A stretch of 64,000 bases of DNA, from positions 1-64,000 of the forward strand of contig NZ_JAIOAA010000007.1 of assembly GCF_019890675.1 (NCBI RefSeq), written 5' to 3'. This document shows positions 35,468 to 43,925 of this stretch, piece after piece. The stretch is from Micromonospora sp. PLK6-60 (GTDB lineage: Bacteria > Actinomycetota > Actinomycetes > Mycobacteriales > Micromonosporaceae). A program made the translations under genes and the position numbers. Under the pieces are notes generated by a model. The model saw nothing but the letters and a program-made list of their open reading frames with translations. It did no database searches and was not told the origin of the DNA. Within the stretch, counting starts at the first letter, position 1, and each line of letters begins with the position of its first letter.

Positions 35468-36741
35468 CGGCCCACCTCCGAAACGGTCGCGGCGAGCGCG
35501 TCGGCGACCCGCCAGCAGTCGTGGTACGTCGAGTAGAGCGGCACCGGCGCGAACCGGACGATGTCCGGCTCCCGGGCGTCGGCGATCACGCCGTGCTCGT
35601 GCCGCAGCCGCTTGGTCAGCTCGTTGGCGCTGCCCGTCCCGATCCGGACCGAGAGCTGGCAGCCGCGCCGGGCCGGGTCGCGCGGGGTGACCACGGTCAG
35701 CGGCCGGCCGGGGACCACCTCGTCCAGCAACTGCTCCAGCCAGCCGGTGAGCCGCAGGCTGCGCTCCCGCAGCGCGGTCATGCCGACGGAGTCGAACAGC
35801 TCCAGCGAGGTGCGCACCGGTCCCATCGCGAAGATCGGCGGGTTGGAGATCTGCCACGCCTCGACGGTGGCCGGCGGCCGGGAGACCGGGGTCATCTCGA
35901 ACCGGGTGGCCGCCTCGGTGCTCCACCAGCCCTCGAACCGGGGCAGGTCGGCCCGGCCGAGGTGCCGCTGGTGGACGAAGACGCCGGCCAGCGCGCCCGG
36001 CCCCGAGTTCAGGTATTTGTAGGAGCACCAGGCGGCGAAGTCGACGTCCCAGTCGTGCAGCGCCAGCGGGACGTTGCCCACCGCGTGCGCCAGGTCCCAG
36101 CCGACCACCGCGCCCGCGGCCCGCCCGGCGGCGGTGATCGCGGGAATGTCCAGCAGCTCGCCGGTGAGGTAGTTGACCCCGCCGAGCAGCACCAGCGCCA
36201 CGGTGTGCCCCTCGGCGGCGAGGAGGTCCACCACATCGGCGGTGCGCAGGGTCTCCTCGCCGGCCCGGGGGCGCAGCCGGATCACCGTGGCGTCCGGGTC
36301 CAGGCCGTGGAACCGGGCCTGGCTGCGCACCGCGTAGCTGTCCGACGGGAAGGCGCTGTCCTCGATGACGATCCGGGTGCGCTCCCCCGCCGGCCGGTAG
36401 AAGCTCACCATCAGCAGGTGCAGGTTGACCGTCAGGGAGTTCATCACCACGGTCTCCGCCGGCAGCGCGCCGACCAGTCGCGCGGCCGGCGCGGTCAACA
36501 GCTCGTGGTACGGCAGCCAGGGCCGCTCGGCCTCCAGGTGCCCCTCGACGCCGAGCCGCCGCCAGGCGTCCAGGTCGGCGAGGAGTTCGTCCCGGGTGGC
36601 CCGGGGTGGCAGGCCGAGCGAGTTGCCGGCCAGGTAGGCGACCTCGGGATACCGGCCGCCCTCGGCGGGCGGCACGTGGAACAGGTGCCGGCGCCCGGGG
36701 TCGGCGGCGTCGCGGCGGTGCGCCTCGGCTTCGGTGTGCAT
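35464..36741 (-). CDS. kynU: kynureninase
   Basis: This PLP enzyme cleaves 3-hydroxykynurenine (or kynurenine) to 3-hydroxyanthranilate and alanine. The 425-residue chain has the cofactor lysine in CSYKYLNSGPGALAG, YLAGNSLGLPPR near the start, and GWDLAHAVGN preceding the lysine. The ATG at 36741 has a GGAG eight bases upstream; a GTG at 36759 in a GTGA overlap with the dioxygenase stop is the alternative. It is the second gene of the operon. Confidence 0.94.
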   Translation of the reverse strand: MHTEAEAHRRDAADPGRRHLFHVPPAEGGRYPEVAYLAGNSLGLPPRATRDELLADLDAWRRLGVEGHLEAERPWLPYHELLTAPAARLVGALPAETVVMNSLTVNLHLLMVSFYRPAGERTRIVIEDSAFPSDSYAVRSQARFHGLDPDATVIRLRPRAGEETLRTADVVDLLAAEGHTVALVLLGGVNYLTGELLDIPAITAAGRAAGAVVGWDLAHAVGNVPLALHDWDVDFAAWCSYKYLNSGPGALAGVFVHQRHLGRADLPRFEGWWSTEAATRFEMTPVSRPPATVEAWQISNPPIFAMGPVRTSLELFDSVGMTALRERSLRLTGWLEQLLDEVVPGRPLTVVTPRDPARRGCQLSVRIGTGSANELTKRLRHEHGVIADAREPDIVRFAPVPLYSTYHDCWRVADALAATVSEVGR

Positions 36742-36755
36742 GCTCCGCTCTCCGG

Positions 36756-37658
36756 TCACATCGCGGTCCGGGCGGACCACAGCTCGGGGAAGAACACCCG
36801 GGCCATGCTGCGCTGCAACCAGGCCAGCCCGGCGGAGCCGCCGCTGCCGACCTTGGCGCCCATGGTCCGCTGCACCGCCTTGACGTGGTGCCAGCGCCAG
36901 TCGCTGAAGCGCTCGGCGACCTCGGTCAGCGCCTCGCCCAGCAGCCGGAGGTGGTTGTCCGGGCCGCCGTCGGCGTAGATGCGGACCCAGGCCGCCTCGA
37001 CGGCCGGGTGCGTCTCGTGCTCGACGGTCAGGTCCCGGGTCAGCAGCTCGTCGGGGATGTCGAAGCCACGCCGGGCGAGCAGCCGCACCACCTCGTCCCA
37101 GAGGCTCGGGGCGGCCAGCGCGGCAGTCAGCTCCGCGTGCACCTCGGCCTGCCGGCGAAACGGCCGGATCAGCGCCGGGTCGCGCAGGCCGAGCACGAAC
37201 TCCAGCTGCCGGTACATCGCCGACTGGAAGCCGGAGCCCTCGCCGAGCTGGTTGCGGAACCGGTTGAAGTCGGCCGGGGTCATCCAGCGCAGGCCCTGCC
37301 AGGCGGCGTTCAGCCCCTCCAGGTGCAGGGCGGCCCGGCGCAGCGCGGGCAGCGCCTCCCAGATCCGGTTGGCGCGCAGCTCCCGCTGGGCGTGGCGCAG
37401 CTCGTGGCAGGTCAACCCGAAGTACAGCTCCATGATCTGGCTGACCATCAGGAAGGACATCTCGCCCGGGTCGTCGCTGAGCGGCTGCTGCAACCCGTGC
37501 AGGGTGCTCGCCCGCACGTACGCGTCGTAGGGCACCCGGTCGGCGAACTCCAGCGTCGGCTCGCCGCCGTTGCGGGCCGCCCGGGCGGCCCGCTGCCGGG
37601 CGGTGGCCGGGCGCACCGCCGCGGTCATCGTGGGCGCCCGCAGGTCCGACTGTTCCAC
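36756..37658 (-). CDS. kynA: tryptophan 2,3-dioxygenase
   Basis: This haem enzyme opens the indole ring of tryptophan to N-formylkynurenine, the first step of the operon's pathway. The 300-residue protein carries LGEGSGFQSAMYRQLEFVLG, the substrate-binding SGFQS.qYR block, and WRWHHVKAVQRTMGAKVG with GGSAG after it, holding the haem histidine and flexible loop. The GTG at 37658 was chosen because a strong GGAGGGAG lies seven bases upstream; in-frame ATGs at 37691 and 37628 are less well placed. It is the first gene after the divergent promoter. Confidence 0.93.
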   Translation of the reverse strand: MEQSDLRAPTMTAAVRPATARQRAARAARNGGEPTLEFADRVPYDAYVRASTLHGLQQPLSDDPGEMSFLMVSQIMELYFGLTCHELRHAQRELRANRIWEALPALRRAALHLEGLNAAWQGLRWMTPADFNRFRNQLGEGSGFQSAMYRQLEFVLGLRDPALIRPFRRQAEVHAELTAALAAPSLWDEVVRLLARRGFDIPDELLTRDLTVEHETHPAVEAAWVRIYADGGPDNHLRLLGEALTEVAERFSDWRWHHVKAVQRTMGAKVGSGGSAGLAWLQRSMARVFFPELWSARTAM

Positions 37659-37803
37659 CTGTCGTCTCCCTCCGTCGGCCGGTAGCGTCATGATCTCGCG
37701 GTCGGAACGGCCAATGGAATGCCGGATCAACGGCACTGCGGCAGTTCGGCCTATCGCTTGAAAAGCCGTTACGGTTTCGGGTTCACGATAGAAAGGTCGA
37801 GCG
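37659..37803. promoter_or_regulatory. divergent control region of the tryptophan operon and lrp-type gene
   Basis: The 145 bases hold both promoters. A dyad TGCCG-N6-CGGCA lies at 37720-37735 and is followed at once by CTGCGGCAG. An AT-richer stretch (TTGAAAAG at about 37758 and TTCACGATAGAAAGG near 37780) lies nearer the regulator. These are candidate sites for the Lrp-type protein; no binding consensus is established. Confidence 0.4.
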
Positions 37804-38241
37804 GTGGATCACATGGACTGGGCGCTGCTGCGGGAGCTGCAGGCCGACGCCCGGCTCTCGTTCAGCGAGCTGTCCCGCCGGGTGCACCTGTCGCCGCCGG
37901 CGGTGGCCGAACGGGTGCGCCGGCTGGAGGAGGCGGGGGTGATCACCGGCTACCACGCGCACGTGGACCTGGCCCGGGCCGGCCGGACGGTGGTCGCGCT
38001 GATCCGGATGTCCTGCTACGGGTCCCGCTGCATCCTCAACGACCCGGAGGTGGCCGGCTGGCCGGAGATCATGGAGATCCACCGGATCACCGGCGACGCG
38101 TGCAGCGTGCTCAAGGTCGCGGCCGGCTCGATCACCGAGTTCGAGCGGGTGATCGACCGCCTCGCCCCGTACGGGCAGCCGTCCAGCACGATGGTCCTCT
38201 CCACCCCCCTCGACTGGCAGCCCGTCACGCCGCTGGCGTGA
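37804..38241 (+). CDS. Lrp/AsnC-family transcriptional regulator
   Basis: The 145-residue regulator starts MDHMDWALLRELQADARLSF, with the helix-turn-helix in FSELSRRVHLSPPAVAERVRRLEE (about 22-45, split here by the reader's usual Lrp pattern) and the RAM effector-binding domain after GVITGYHAHVD. It is divergent from the tryptophan degradation operon, which it probably controls in answer to tryptophan or a kynurenine; that link is inferred from position. The stop codon is the edge of a 58-bp palindrome. Confidence 0.88.
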   Translation: MDHMDWALLRELQADARLSFSELSRRVHLSPPAVAERVRRLEEAGVITGYHAHVDLARAGRTVVALIRMSCYGSRCILNDPEVAGWPEIMEIHRITGDACSVLKVAAGSITEFERVIDRLAPYGQPSSTMVLSTPLDWQPVTPLA

Positions 38242-38295
38242 AAGGAGGGGCCCCTTATTAACAGACGTCTGTTAATAAGGGGCCCCTCCTTTCAC
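38238..38295. repeat. 58-bp perfect palindrome of the GTTAAC/GGGGCCCC family, copy D
   Basis: The arms of 29 bases are perfectly complementary with no loop: GTGAAAGGAGGGGCCCCTTA, then TTAACAGAC, mirrored about 38266/38267. It starts at the lrp-type stop codon and could serve as its terminator. It shares AAAGGAGGGGCCCC and TTAACA with copies A-C and E, but is symmetrical. Confidence 0.9.
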
Positions 38296-38396
38296 CTCGG
38301 GCGACGGACCGGGGGTTTGCCCTCGGGCCAGCGGGAATGCAGCCCCCGCTGCCCGTCAGCAGGATTCCGGTGCGGACGCACCGGGAGGGGGGAATC

Positions 38397-38933
38397 ATGC
38401 GGGGGCTTCACGTGTCACAGCGCGCCCTTTCGGCCGTACTGGTGCTGCTCGGCCTGGTCGGGGCGTACGTCCTGTCCGCCGGCACAGCGGCGCGGGCGGG
38501 CGAGAACACCTTCGTCGAGGTCACGCCGAACAGCGTGCAGGCCGGCAAGCGGGTGAACATCCGGGCCAGCTGCGACAACAGCGCCACCACCAACGGCAAC
38601 AACAACCGCGGGGCGACCGTACGCTCCGACGCCTTCAGCGGCCCGGTGACGCTGCGGTCGGACAACGGCTTCCTCACCGGCGCGACCACCGTGCCCGGCA
38701 ACAAGCAGCCGGGTGACTACCCGGTCGACCTGCGGTGCGACAACGGCCAGACGGCCTCCACCATGCTGACCGTGCTGAACATGGCGCAGCCCAGTAAGGG
38801 CCCGGCGACCGGGGGCGGCGGCACGGCGGGCGGCGGCCCGGGCGTCGGCTCGCTGCTGCTGGTCGGCGGGCTCGCCGCGGTGGCGGTGGTGGCCGGCCTC
38901 GGCGCCCGGCGCAGGACCACGTACCACCGCTGA
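38397..38933 (+). CDS. exported, membrane-anchored protein, unknown function
   Basis: The 178-residue protein has a signal peptide (about residues 1-34, hydrophobic AVLVLLGLVGAYVLSAG), a beta-rich domain of about 100 residues with a Cys pair (about C58 and C113), a Gly/Thr-rich linker, and a C-terminal hydrophobic helix followed by GARRRTTYHR. That end resembles a sorting signal, but no LPXTG is present. The next gene is a class F sortase. A GGGAGGGGGG stretch precedes the ATG. Confidence 0.7.
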   Translation: MRGLHVSQRALSAVLVLLGLVGAYVLSAGTAARAGENTFVEVTPNSVQAGKRVNIRASCDNSATTNGNNNRGATVRSDAFSGPVTLRSDNGFLTGATTVPGNKQPGDYPVDLRCDNGQTASTMLTVLNMAQPSKGPATGGGGTAGGGPGVGSLLLVGGLAAVAVVAGLGARRRTTYHR

Positions 38934-38948
38934 GTCGGGGGTGCGGCG

Positions 38949-39869
38949 ATGGTCCGCTCAACTGACCGTGCCGGCCGCGGCGGCCGGCGGGACGACCCGG
39001 CCACCCGGCGCCGGCGGCGGGTACGCGGCGACGCCCCGGCCGGCCGGGACCGGCGCGCCCACCGGGGCGGCCGGCACCGGCGGAGCCGGGGCGCGGGCGA
39101 TCGGGTCCGGCGGGCGCTGGGGCTGGCCGTCGGGGCGTCGCGGCGGGTCGTGCGGGTGGCCGGGCACACCGTCGCGGCCAGCGTGGCCACCCCGGATCCG
39201 GGAGCCCGTCCGGTCCGCGCCGCGGCCGTCCGGCCGGTACGCCGGTATCCCGGCTGGCAGCGCGGGCCGGGGGCGCCGGTGCTGGTGGTCGCGACGGTGA
39301 TGGCGCTGATCGTGGCGATGCTCGGGGTGGAACGGTTCACCGGGGTGAACGTGCTGCCGGAGCAGCTCAGCGCGGGGCTGCGCCCGCCGCCGAGGAAGTT
39401 CCCGGTGCTGCCGGCCAGCCCGCCGACGAACCTCACCATCGGCAAGATCGGTCTGCGGGCGCCGGTGCACCCGGTCGGCATCGCCCGCGACGGCAGCATC
39501 GACGTGCCGGCCACCGCCCGGGCCCAGGAGGCCGGCTGGTACGACCAGGGCCCGACCCCGGGACAGTACGGTCCCGCGGTGATCGTCGGTCACGTCGACA
39601 CCACCACCGGCCCGGCCGTCTTCCACGACCTGAAGAGCCTGGCGGACGGGGACCGGGTGGAGGTCACCCGGCAGGACCGGTCGGTGGCGGAGTTCGAGGT
39701 CACCGAGATCCGGCGGTACGGCAAGGAGCGGCTGCCGGTGGACGAGATCTACGGCGACTTCAGCCGGCCGAACCTGCGGCTGATCACCTGTGGCGGGCGC
39801 TGGGTGGGCGGCGAGACCGGGTACGCCGACAACCTGGTCGTCTACGCGTCACTGGTCGGGGCGCGCTGA
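38949..39869 (+). CDS. class F sortase
   Basis: The 306-residue protein has a long Arg-rich cytoplasmic N-terminus, one membrane helix (about 112-128), then a sortase domain. The catalytic histidine is in VIVGHVDTTTGPAVFHDL (about 213-230) and the cysteine in LRLITCGG (about 276-283), with GYADNLVVYA at the end. Class F sortases in actinobacteria process or crosslink surface proteins. It starts 15 bases after the exported protein gene, so that protein is the likely partner. The first 70 residues are unusual in composition and the true start may lie further in. Confidence 0.83.
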   Translation: MVRSTDRAGRGGRRDDPATRRRRRVRGDAPAGRDRRAHRGGRHRRSRGAGDRVRRALGLAVGASRRVVRVAGHTVAASVATPDPGARPVRAAAVRPVRRYPGWQRGPGAPVLVVATVMALIVAMLGVERFTGVNVLPEQLSAGLRPPPRKFPVLPASPPTNLTIGKIGLRAPVHPVGIARDGSIDVPATARAQEAGWYDQGPTPGQYGPAVIVGHVDTTTGPAVFHDLKSLADGDRVEVTRQDRSVAEFEVTEIRRYGKERLPVDEIYGDFSRPNLRLITCGGRWVGGETGYADNLVVYASLVGAR

Positions 39870-39904
39870 CCGGGCCGTGCGCCGGCAGGACCGGTCGGCC
39901 GCGC

Positions 39905-40438
39905 TCAGGCCGCCTCGGGCTCGCGCAGGTCGAGCCAGTCCGCCCAGCGCGGGTCGGGCGCCCGGTGGCCGAGCACCCGCCAGGCCGTGCCCTTCGGCGC
40001 GGCCGGCAGGTTGTGCAGCCGCCAGCCGAGCTCGGCCGGGGTCTTGTCGCCCTTGGTGTGGTTGCACCGGGCGCAGGCGGCGACGACGTTCTCCCAGGCG
40101 TGCCGGCCGCCCCGGCTGCGCGGGAAGACGTGGTCGATGGTCTCGGCGGGCCCGCGACAGTAGGCGCAGCGCCAGCCGTCCCGGGCGAAGATCGCCCGGC
40201 GGGACAGCCCGACGTGGGTGCGGTACGGCACCCGGACGAAGCGGGTCAGCCGCACCACCGAGGGCACCGGTAACGCGTTGCGGGCGCTGTGCAGGAACCC
40301 TTCGCCGTCGGCCACGCAGACGGCCTTGGCGGAGAGCACGAGGATCGCGGCTCGACGCACCGACACGACACACAGCGGCTCGTAGGTGGCGTTGAGGACC
40401 AACGCGCCGGAGCCCACCGTGGGTCGTATGTCAGGCAT
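39905..40438 (-). CDS. HNH endonuclease family protein
   Basis: The 177-residue protein contains a complete HNH module: two Cys pairs (CAYC and CARC) around the metal-binding motif TIDHVFPRSRGGRHAWENVV (about 102-121), then HTKGDKTP. The N-terminal part (VLNATYEPLCVVSVRRAAIL) is the standard companion of stand-alone actinobacterial HNH proteins, whose role is unknown. A GGGAGG lies about nine bases before the ATG. Confidence 0.85.
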   Translation of the reverse strand: MPDIRPTVGSGALVLNATYEPLCVVSVRRAAILVLSAKAVCVADGEGFLHSARNALPVPSVVRLTRFVRVPYRTHVGLSRRAIFARDGWRCAYCRGPAETIDHVFPRSRGGRHAWENVVAACARCNHTKGDKTPAELGWRLHNLPAAPKGTAWRVLGHRAPDPRWADWLDLREPEAA

Positions 40439-40723
40439 CGTGCTCACCCTCCCGGTCCAGCCGCTCCCACCGCGTTCGCGTCGGCCGGGCCCGGGGGCAG
40501 CCGGCAACCACGCCGACGCCGGCGGGACCGCCGACGTCCGTTGCGCCAATCGTCCCTGATCGGAACCGGGATTGCACGTACTAATCCGGGGTCCCCGGTG
40601 AAGCTTTCTCGACCTGTGACACGATGACCGGTTTCGGCCCGGTTGATCACCGGGGCCGAAGGCCGGGTCACGACGCGGAGGGTCGAAAGCGGACGGCCCA
40701 GCGCCGTGCGGTACGAAGACAGC

Positions 40724-41776
40724 GTGATTTCCGTCAGCTTCCCGACCCTTGTCGCGGCGCTCCCGCCGATCACCCGCGAGAGCCCGAGCGCGGAGTGCAT
40801 CGACGACCCACTCTGCGAGTTCGCCTACAAGCTCACCGGCTCAACCTGGTTCGCCGAGGGCAGCTACTGGATCGTGGTGAAGCCGCTGCGGATCGTGCTG
40901 ATCGTGCTGCTCGCGCTGATCGCCCGGTGGGCGCTGCACCGCACGATCAACCGGCTGGTCCGCACCACCGGCCAGAGTTCCGTGCCGACCCTGCTGCGCC
41001 CGCTGCGCGAGCGGATCCCCACCGCCGCCGCGGAGCCCGGCGAGTTCGTCCCCGAGCGGCGCCGGCAGCGGGCCGCGGCGATCGGCTCGGTGCTGCGCAG
41101 CGTGGTCACCGCGTTCGTCTTCGGCATCGCGCTGCTGATGATCCTGCGCGAGTTCAACTTCGACCTGGCCCCGCTGCTGGCCAGCGCGGGCATCGTCGGC
41201 GTGGCGCTGGGCTTCGGCGCGCAGAGCCTGGTCAAGGACCTGCTGGCGGGGCTGTTCATGCTGATCGAGGACCAGTACGGGGTGGGCGACACGGTGGACC
41301 TGGGCGAGGCGACCGGGGTGGTCGAGTCGGTCGGCCTGCGGGTGACCACCGTCCGCGACGGTCGCGGGGTGCTCTGGTACATCCGCAACGGCGAGATCGT
41401 CCGGGTGGGCAACAAGAGCCAGGGCTGGGCCCTGGTCGTGGTGGACCTGCCGATCGGCTTCGCCGGGACGGAGGAGGCGACGGCGGTGCTGCGGACCGCG
41501 GCGGAGTCGGTGGCGCTGGACCCGAGCCTCGCCGAGGAGATCGTCGAGCCGCCGAACGTGCTGGGCGTCGAGCAGATCACCGTGGACGGCGCGGTGATCC
41601 GGACGGTGGTGAAGACGACCGCCGAGGGGCAGTTCGCGGTCGGCCGGGAACTGCGCCGCCGGCTGGCCGAGGCGCTGGACAACTCGGGCATCACCGCGCG
41701 GATCGCCGCCGCCCGCCTGCTGCCCGGCGTTCCTGCGGTCGAGCCGACCGAGACGGGCCGGGGCGGCAGCACCTGA
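40724..41776 (+). CDS. mechanosensitive ion channel, MscS family
   Basis: The 350-residue membrane channel releases solutes on osmotic downshift. There is a hydrophobic helix at about residues 47-65, a second at about 122-140, and the pore helix region LLASAGIVGVALGFGAQSLVKDLLAG (about 149-174 in two blocks), followed by the beta domain with DQYGVGDTVDLG. The GTG at 40724 was chosen, since the protein then starts MISVSFPTLVAALP; an ATG at 40643 would add 27 residues of poor composition. Confidence 0.87.
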   Translation: MISVSFPTLVAALPPITRESPSAECIDDPLCEFAYKLTGSTWFAEGSYWIVVKPLRIVLIVLLALIARWALHRTINRLVRTTGQSSVPTLLRPLRERIPTAAAEPGEFVPERRRQRAAAIGSVLRSVVTAFVFGIALLMILREFNFDLAPLLASAGIVGVALGFGAQSLVKDLLAGLFMLIEDQYGVGDTVDLGEATGVVESVGLRVTTVRDGRGVLWYIRNGEIVRVGNKSQGWALVVVDLPIGFAGTEEATAVLRTAAESVALDPSLAEEIVEPPNVLGVEQITVDGAVIRTVVKTTAEGQFAVGRELRRRLAEALDNSGITARIAAARLLPGVPAVEPTETGRGGST

Positions 41777-42059
41777 GGAACCGGGACGCAGCGGGCGGCG
41801 CGGGCCGGCGGACGGCCAGCCCGCCGCGCTGGGCGGGCAGGGGTCGCGAGCCGCCCGACCCCTCAGGTATCGTCCGTTCGTTCAGTCGGAGATGCGACGA
41901 TCAAGCCGTTCGCACTAGCCAGCCTTCGGACGATCGGGCAGAATCCGGTACACCGCGGCTCCGACGGGAGGCGCGCAGACGTCCTCGCTGATCCGGAGAT
42001 CTGACGACGGTCCCCGACCCGCCATCACGAGTGGCCGACGGGGGACGATGGAGGCCACG

Positions 42060-43412
42060 GTGTCCGACGAGCGACCCCCCGCGGACGGGCCGGCAACCTT
42101 CCGCGAGGTGTTCGCCGAGGGTGAGTACCGGGCGATCTTCGCCGCCAGCGTGCTGTCCTGGCTCGGCGACTACGTGGCGCGGGCCGCCGTGACCGTGATG
42201 GTCTACCGCGAGACCGAGTCGGTCGCCCTCTCCGCCACCGCGTTCGCCGTGAGCTACCTGCCCTGGCTGGTCGGCGGGCCGCTGCTGACCACGCTCGCCG
42301 AGCGGTACCGCTACCGGTCGGTCATGGTCGCCGCGGACCTGGCCCGGATGGTGCTGATGGCGCTGGTGGCCATCAAGGGCCTCCCGGTGGCGGCGGTGCT
42401 GACGCTGCTCTTCCTGGTCACCCTCGCCAACCCGCCCAGCCAGGCGGCCAGGTCCGCGCTGCTGCCGGTGATCCTGCCCGGCGACCGGGTGGTGCTCGGG
42501 CTCTCCCTCAACGCCAGCGCCGGCCAGGCCGCGCAGGTCGTCGGCTATCTGGTCGGTGCGAGCATCGCCGTGGTCAACCCGACCGTCGCGCTGCTGCTCA
42601 ACGCGACCACCTTCGGGCTCTCCGCGCTGCTGGTGCGGTTCGGGGTGCGGGACCACCCCGCCGCGATGACCGCCGCCCACCGCAGCCACCTGCTCCGGGA
42701 GACCGCCCAGGGCTTCCAGATGGTCTTCGGCACCCCGATCATGCGGGCCATCGCCCTGCTGGTCTTCGCCTCGATGCTCTTCTCCATCGTGCCCGAGGGG
42801 CTCGCCGCCGCCTGGGCGGACGACCATCACGACGGCATGCAGGCCGGCCTCAGCCAGGCGGTCATCATGGCGGCCAACCCCGTCGGGTTCATCCTGGGCG
42901 GCCTGCTGATCGGGCGGATGGTGGCGCCGGCCCGCCGGCTGCGCCTGATCCGCCCGCTGGCGGTCTTCTCCCCGCTGGTGCTGGTGCCGGCGTTCCTCAA
43001 TCCGCCGCCGACGGTGGTCGCCCTGCTCGCCGCCGCCTGCGGCTTCGCCGTGGCCGGTCTGCTGCCGACGGCCAACGGCCTGTTCGTCCAGGTCCTGCCG
43101 GACGGCTACCGGGCGCGGGCGTTCGGCGTGATGGCCACCGGCGTGCAGGTGATCCAGGGCGCGGCCGTGCTCGTCACCGGCCTGCTCGCCGAGCGGTTCC
43201 CGATCCCCAAGGTGGTCGGGGTGTGGAGCGCGGCGGGCGTGCTGCTGATGCTGCTGATCACGCTGCGCTGGCCGAGCGCGGCGGCGGTGGACGCGGCCGT
43301 GCGGGCCGCCGGGCACCGCCAGCCGGCCGGCCAGGCCGCCCGGGTGGTCGCGCCCCGCTCCGCGCCCGCCCAAGAGGGGCCGACCAGCGGGATCACCGCC
43401 GCCACCCGCTGA
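42060..43412 (+). CDS. MFS transporter
   Basis: This 450-residue permease has about 12 membrane helices. It resembles the MFS_3 (EntS-like) exporters: FREVFAEGEYRAIFAASVLS at the start, LSWLGDYVARAAV, and a loop LAERYRYRSVMVAADLARM between helices 2 and 3. The substrate is unknown. The GTG at 42060 was chosen because GGAGG lies about six bases upstream; the ATG at 42048 overlaps that site. Confidence 0.82.
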   Translation: MSDERPPADGPATFREVFAEGEYRAIFAASVLSWLGDYVARAAVTVMVYRETESVALSATAFAVSYLPWLVGGPLLTTLAERYRYRSVMVAADLARMVLMALVAIKGLPVAAVLTLLFLVTLANPPSQAARSALLPVILPGDRVVLGLSLNASAGQAAQVVGYLVGASIAVVNPTVALLLNATTFGLSALLVRFGVRDHPAAMTAAHRSHLLRETAQGFQMVFGTPIMRAIALLVFASMLFSIVPEGLAAAWADDHHDGMQAGLSQAVIMAANPVGFILGGLLIGRMVAPARRLRLIRPLAVFSPLVLVPAFLNPPPTVVALLAAACGFAVAGLLPTANGLFVQVLPDGYRARAFGVMATGVQVIQGAAVLVTGLLAERFPIPKVVGVWSAAGVLLMLLITLRWPSAAAVDAAVRAAGHRQPAGQAARVVAPRSAPAQEGPTSGITAATR

Positions 43413-43471
43413 CCGGACCCGCGCCACCCCGCCGGGCGACCCCCGTGCCGCGCGCCTGGCAGGATGGAAGG

Positions 43472-43894
43472 GTGACTGCCGCAACCGGACCCGACCGCCC
43501 CCAGCCGTCGATCACCCTCTTCGAGGCGGTCGGCGGCGAGCCCACGTTCCGCAAGCTGGTGGACGAGTTCTACGCCGGGGTGGCGACCGACCCCCTGCTC
43601 CGCCCGATGTACCCGGAGGAGGATCTCGGGCCGGCGGCCGACCGGTTGGCGCTCTTCCTCATGCAGTACTGGGGCGGCCCGAACACGTACTCGGCCACCC
43701 GTGGGCACCCCCGGCTGCGGATGCGGCACGCACCCTTCCAGGTCGACGCGGCGGCCCGGGACGCGTGGCTGCGCCACATGCGACGGGCGGTCGAGTCGCT
43801 GGACCTGGCGCCCGAGCCGGCCACCGCGCTCTGGGACTACCTGGAGCGGGCCGCCTACTTCATGGTCAACGTGGCCGAGGACCCGGCGGGCTGA
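43472..43894 (+). CDS. truncated haemoglobin, group II (GlbO type)
   Basis: The 140-residue 2-on-2 globin binds oxygen and may protect from nitric oxide. Seen are TLFEAVGGEPTFRKLVDEFY (about 15-34), then YWGGPNTYSATRGHPRLRMRH (in two parts, about 64-84), where the Trp of YWGGP is the conserved G8 residue of group II and the final histidine is the haem ligand. It follows the MFS gene by 59 bases. Confidence 0.92.
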   Translation: MTAATGPDRPQPSITLFEAVGGEPTFRKLVDEFYAGVATDPLLRPMYPEEDLGPAADRLALFLMQYWGGPNTYSATRGHPRLRMRHAPFQVDAAARDAWLRHMRRAVESLDLAPEPATALWDYLERAAYFMVNVAEDPAG

Positions 43895-43925
43895 CCGGCA
43901 CCCGGGTCGCCGCCGGGCCGCGCGG

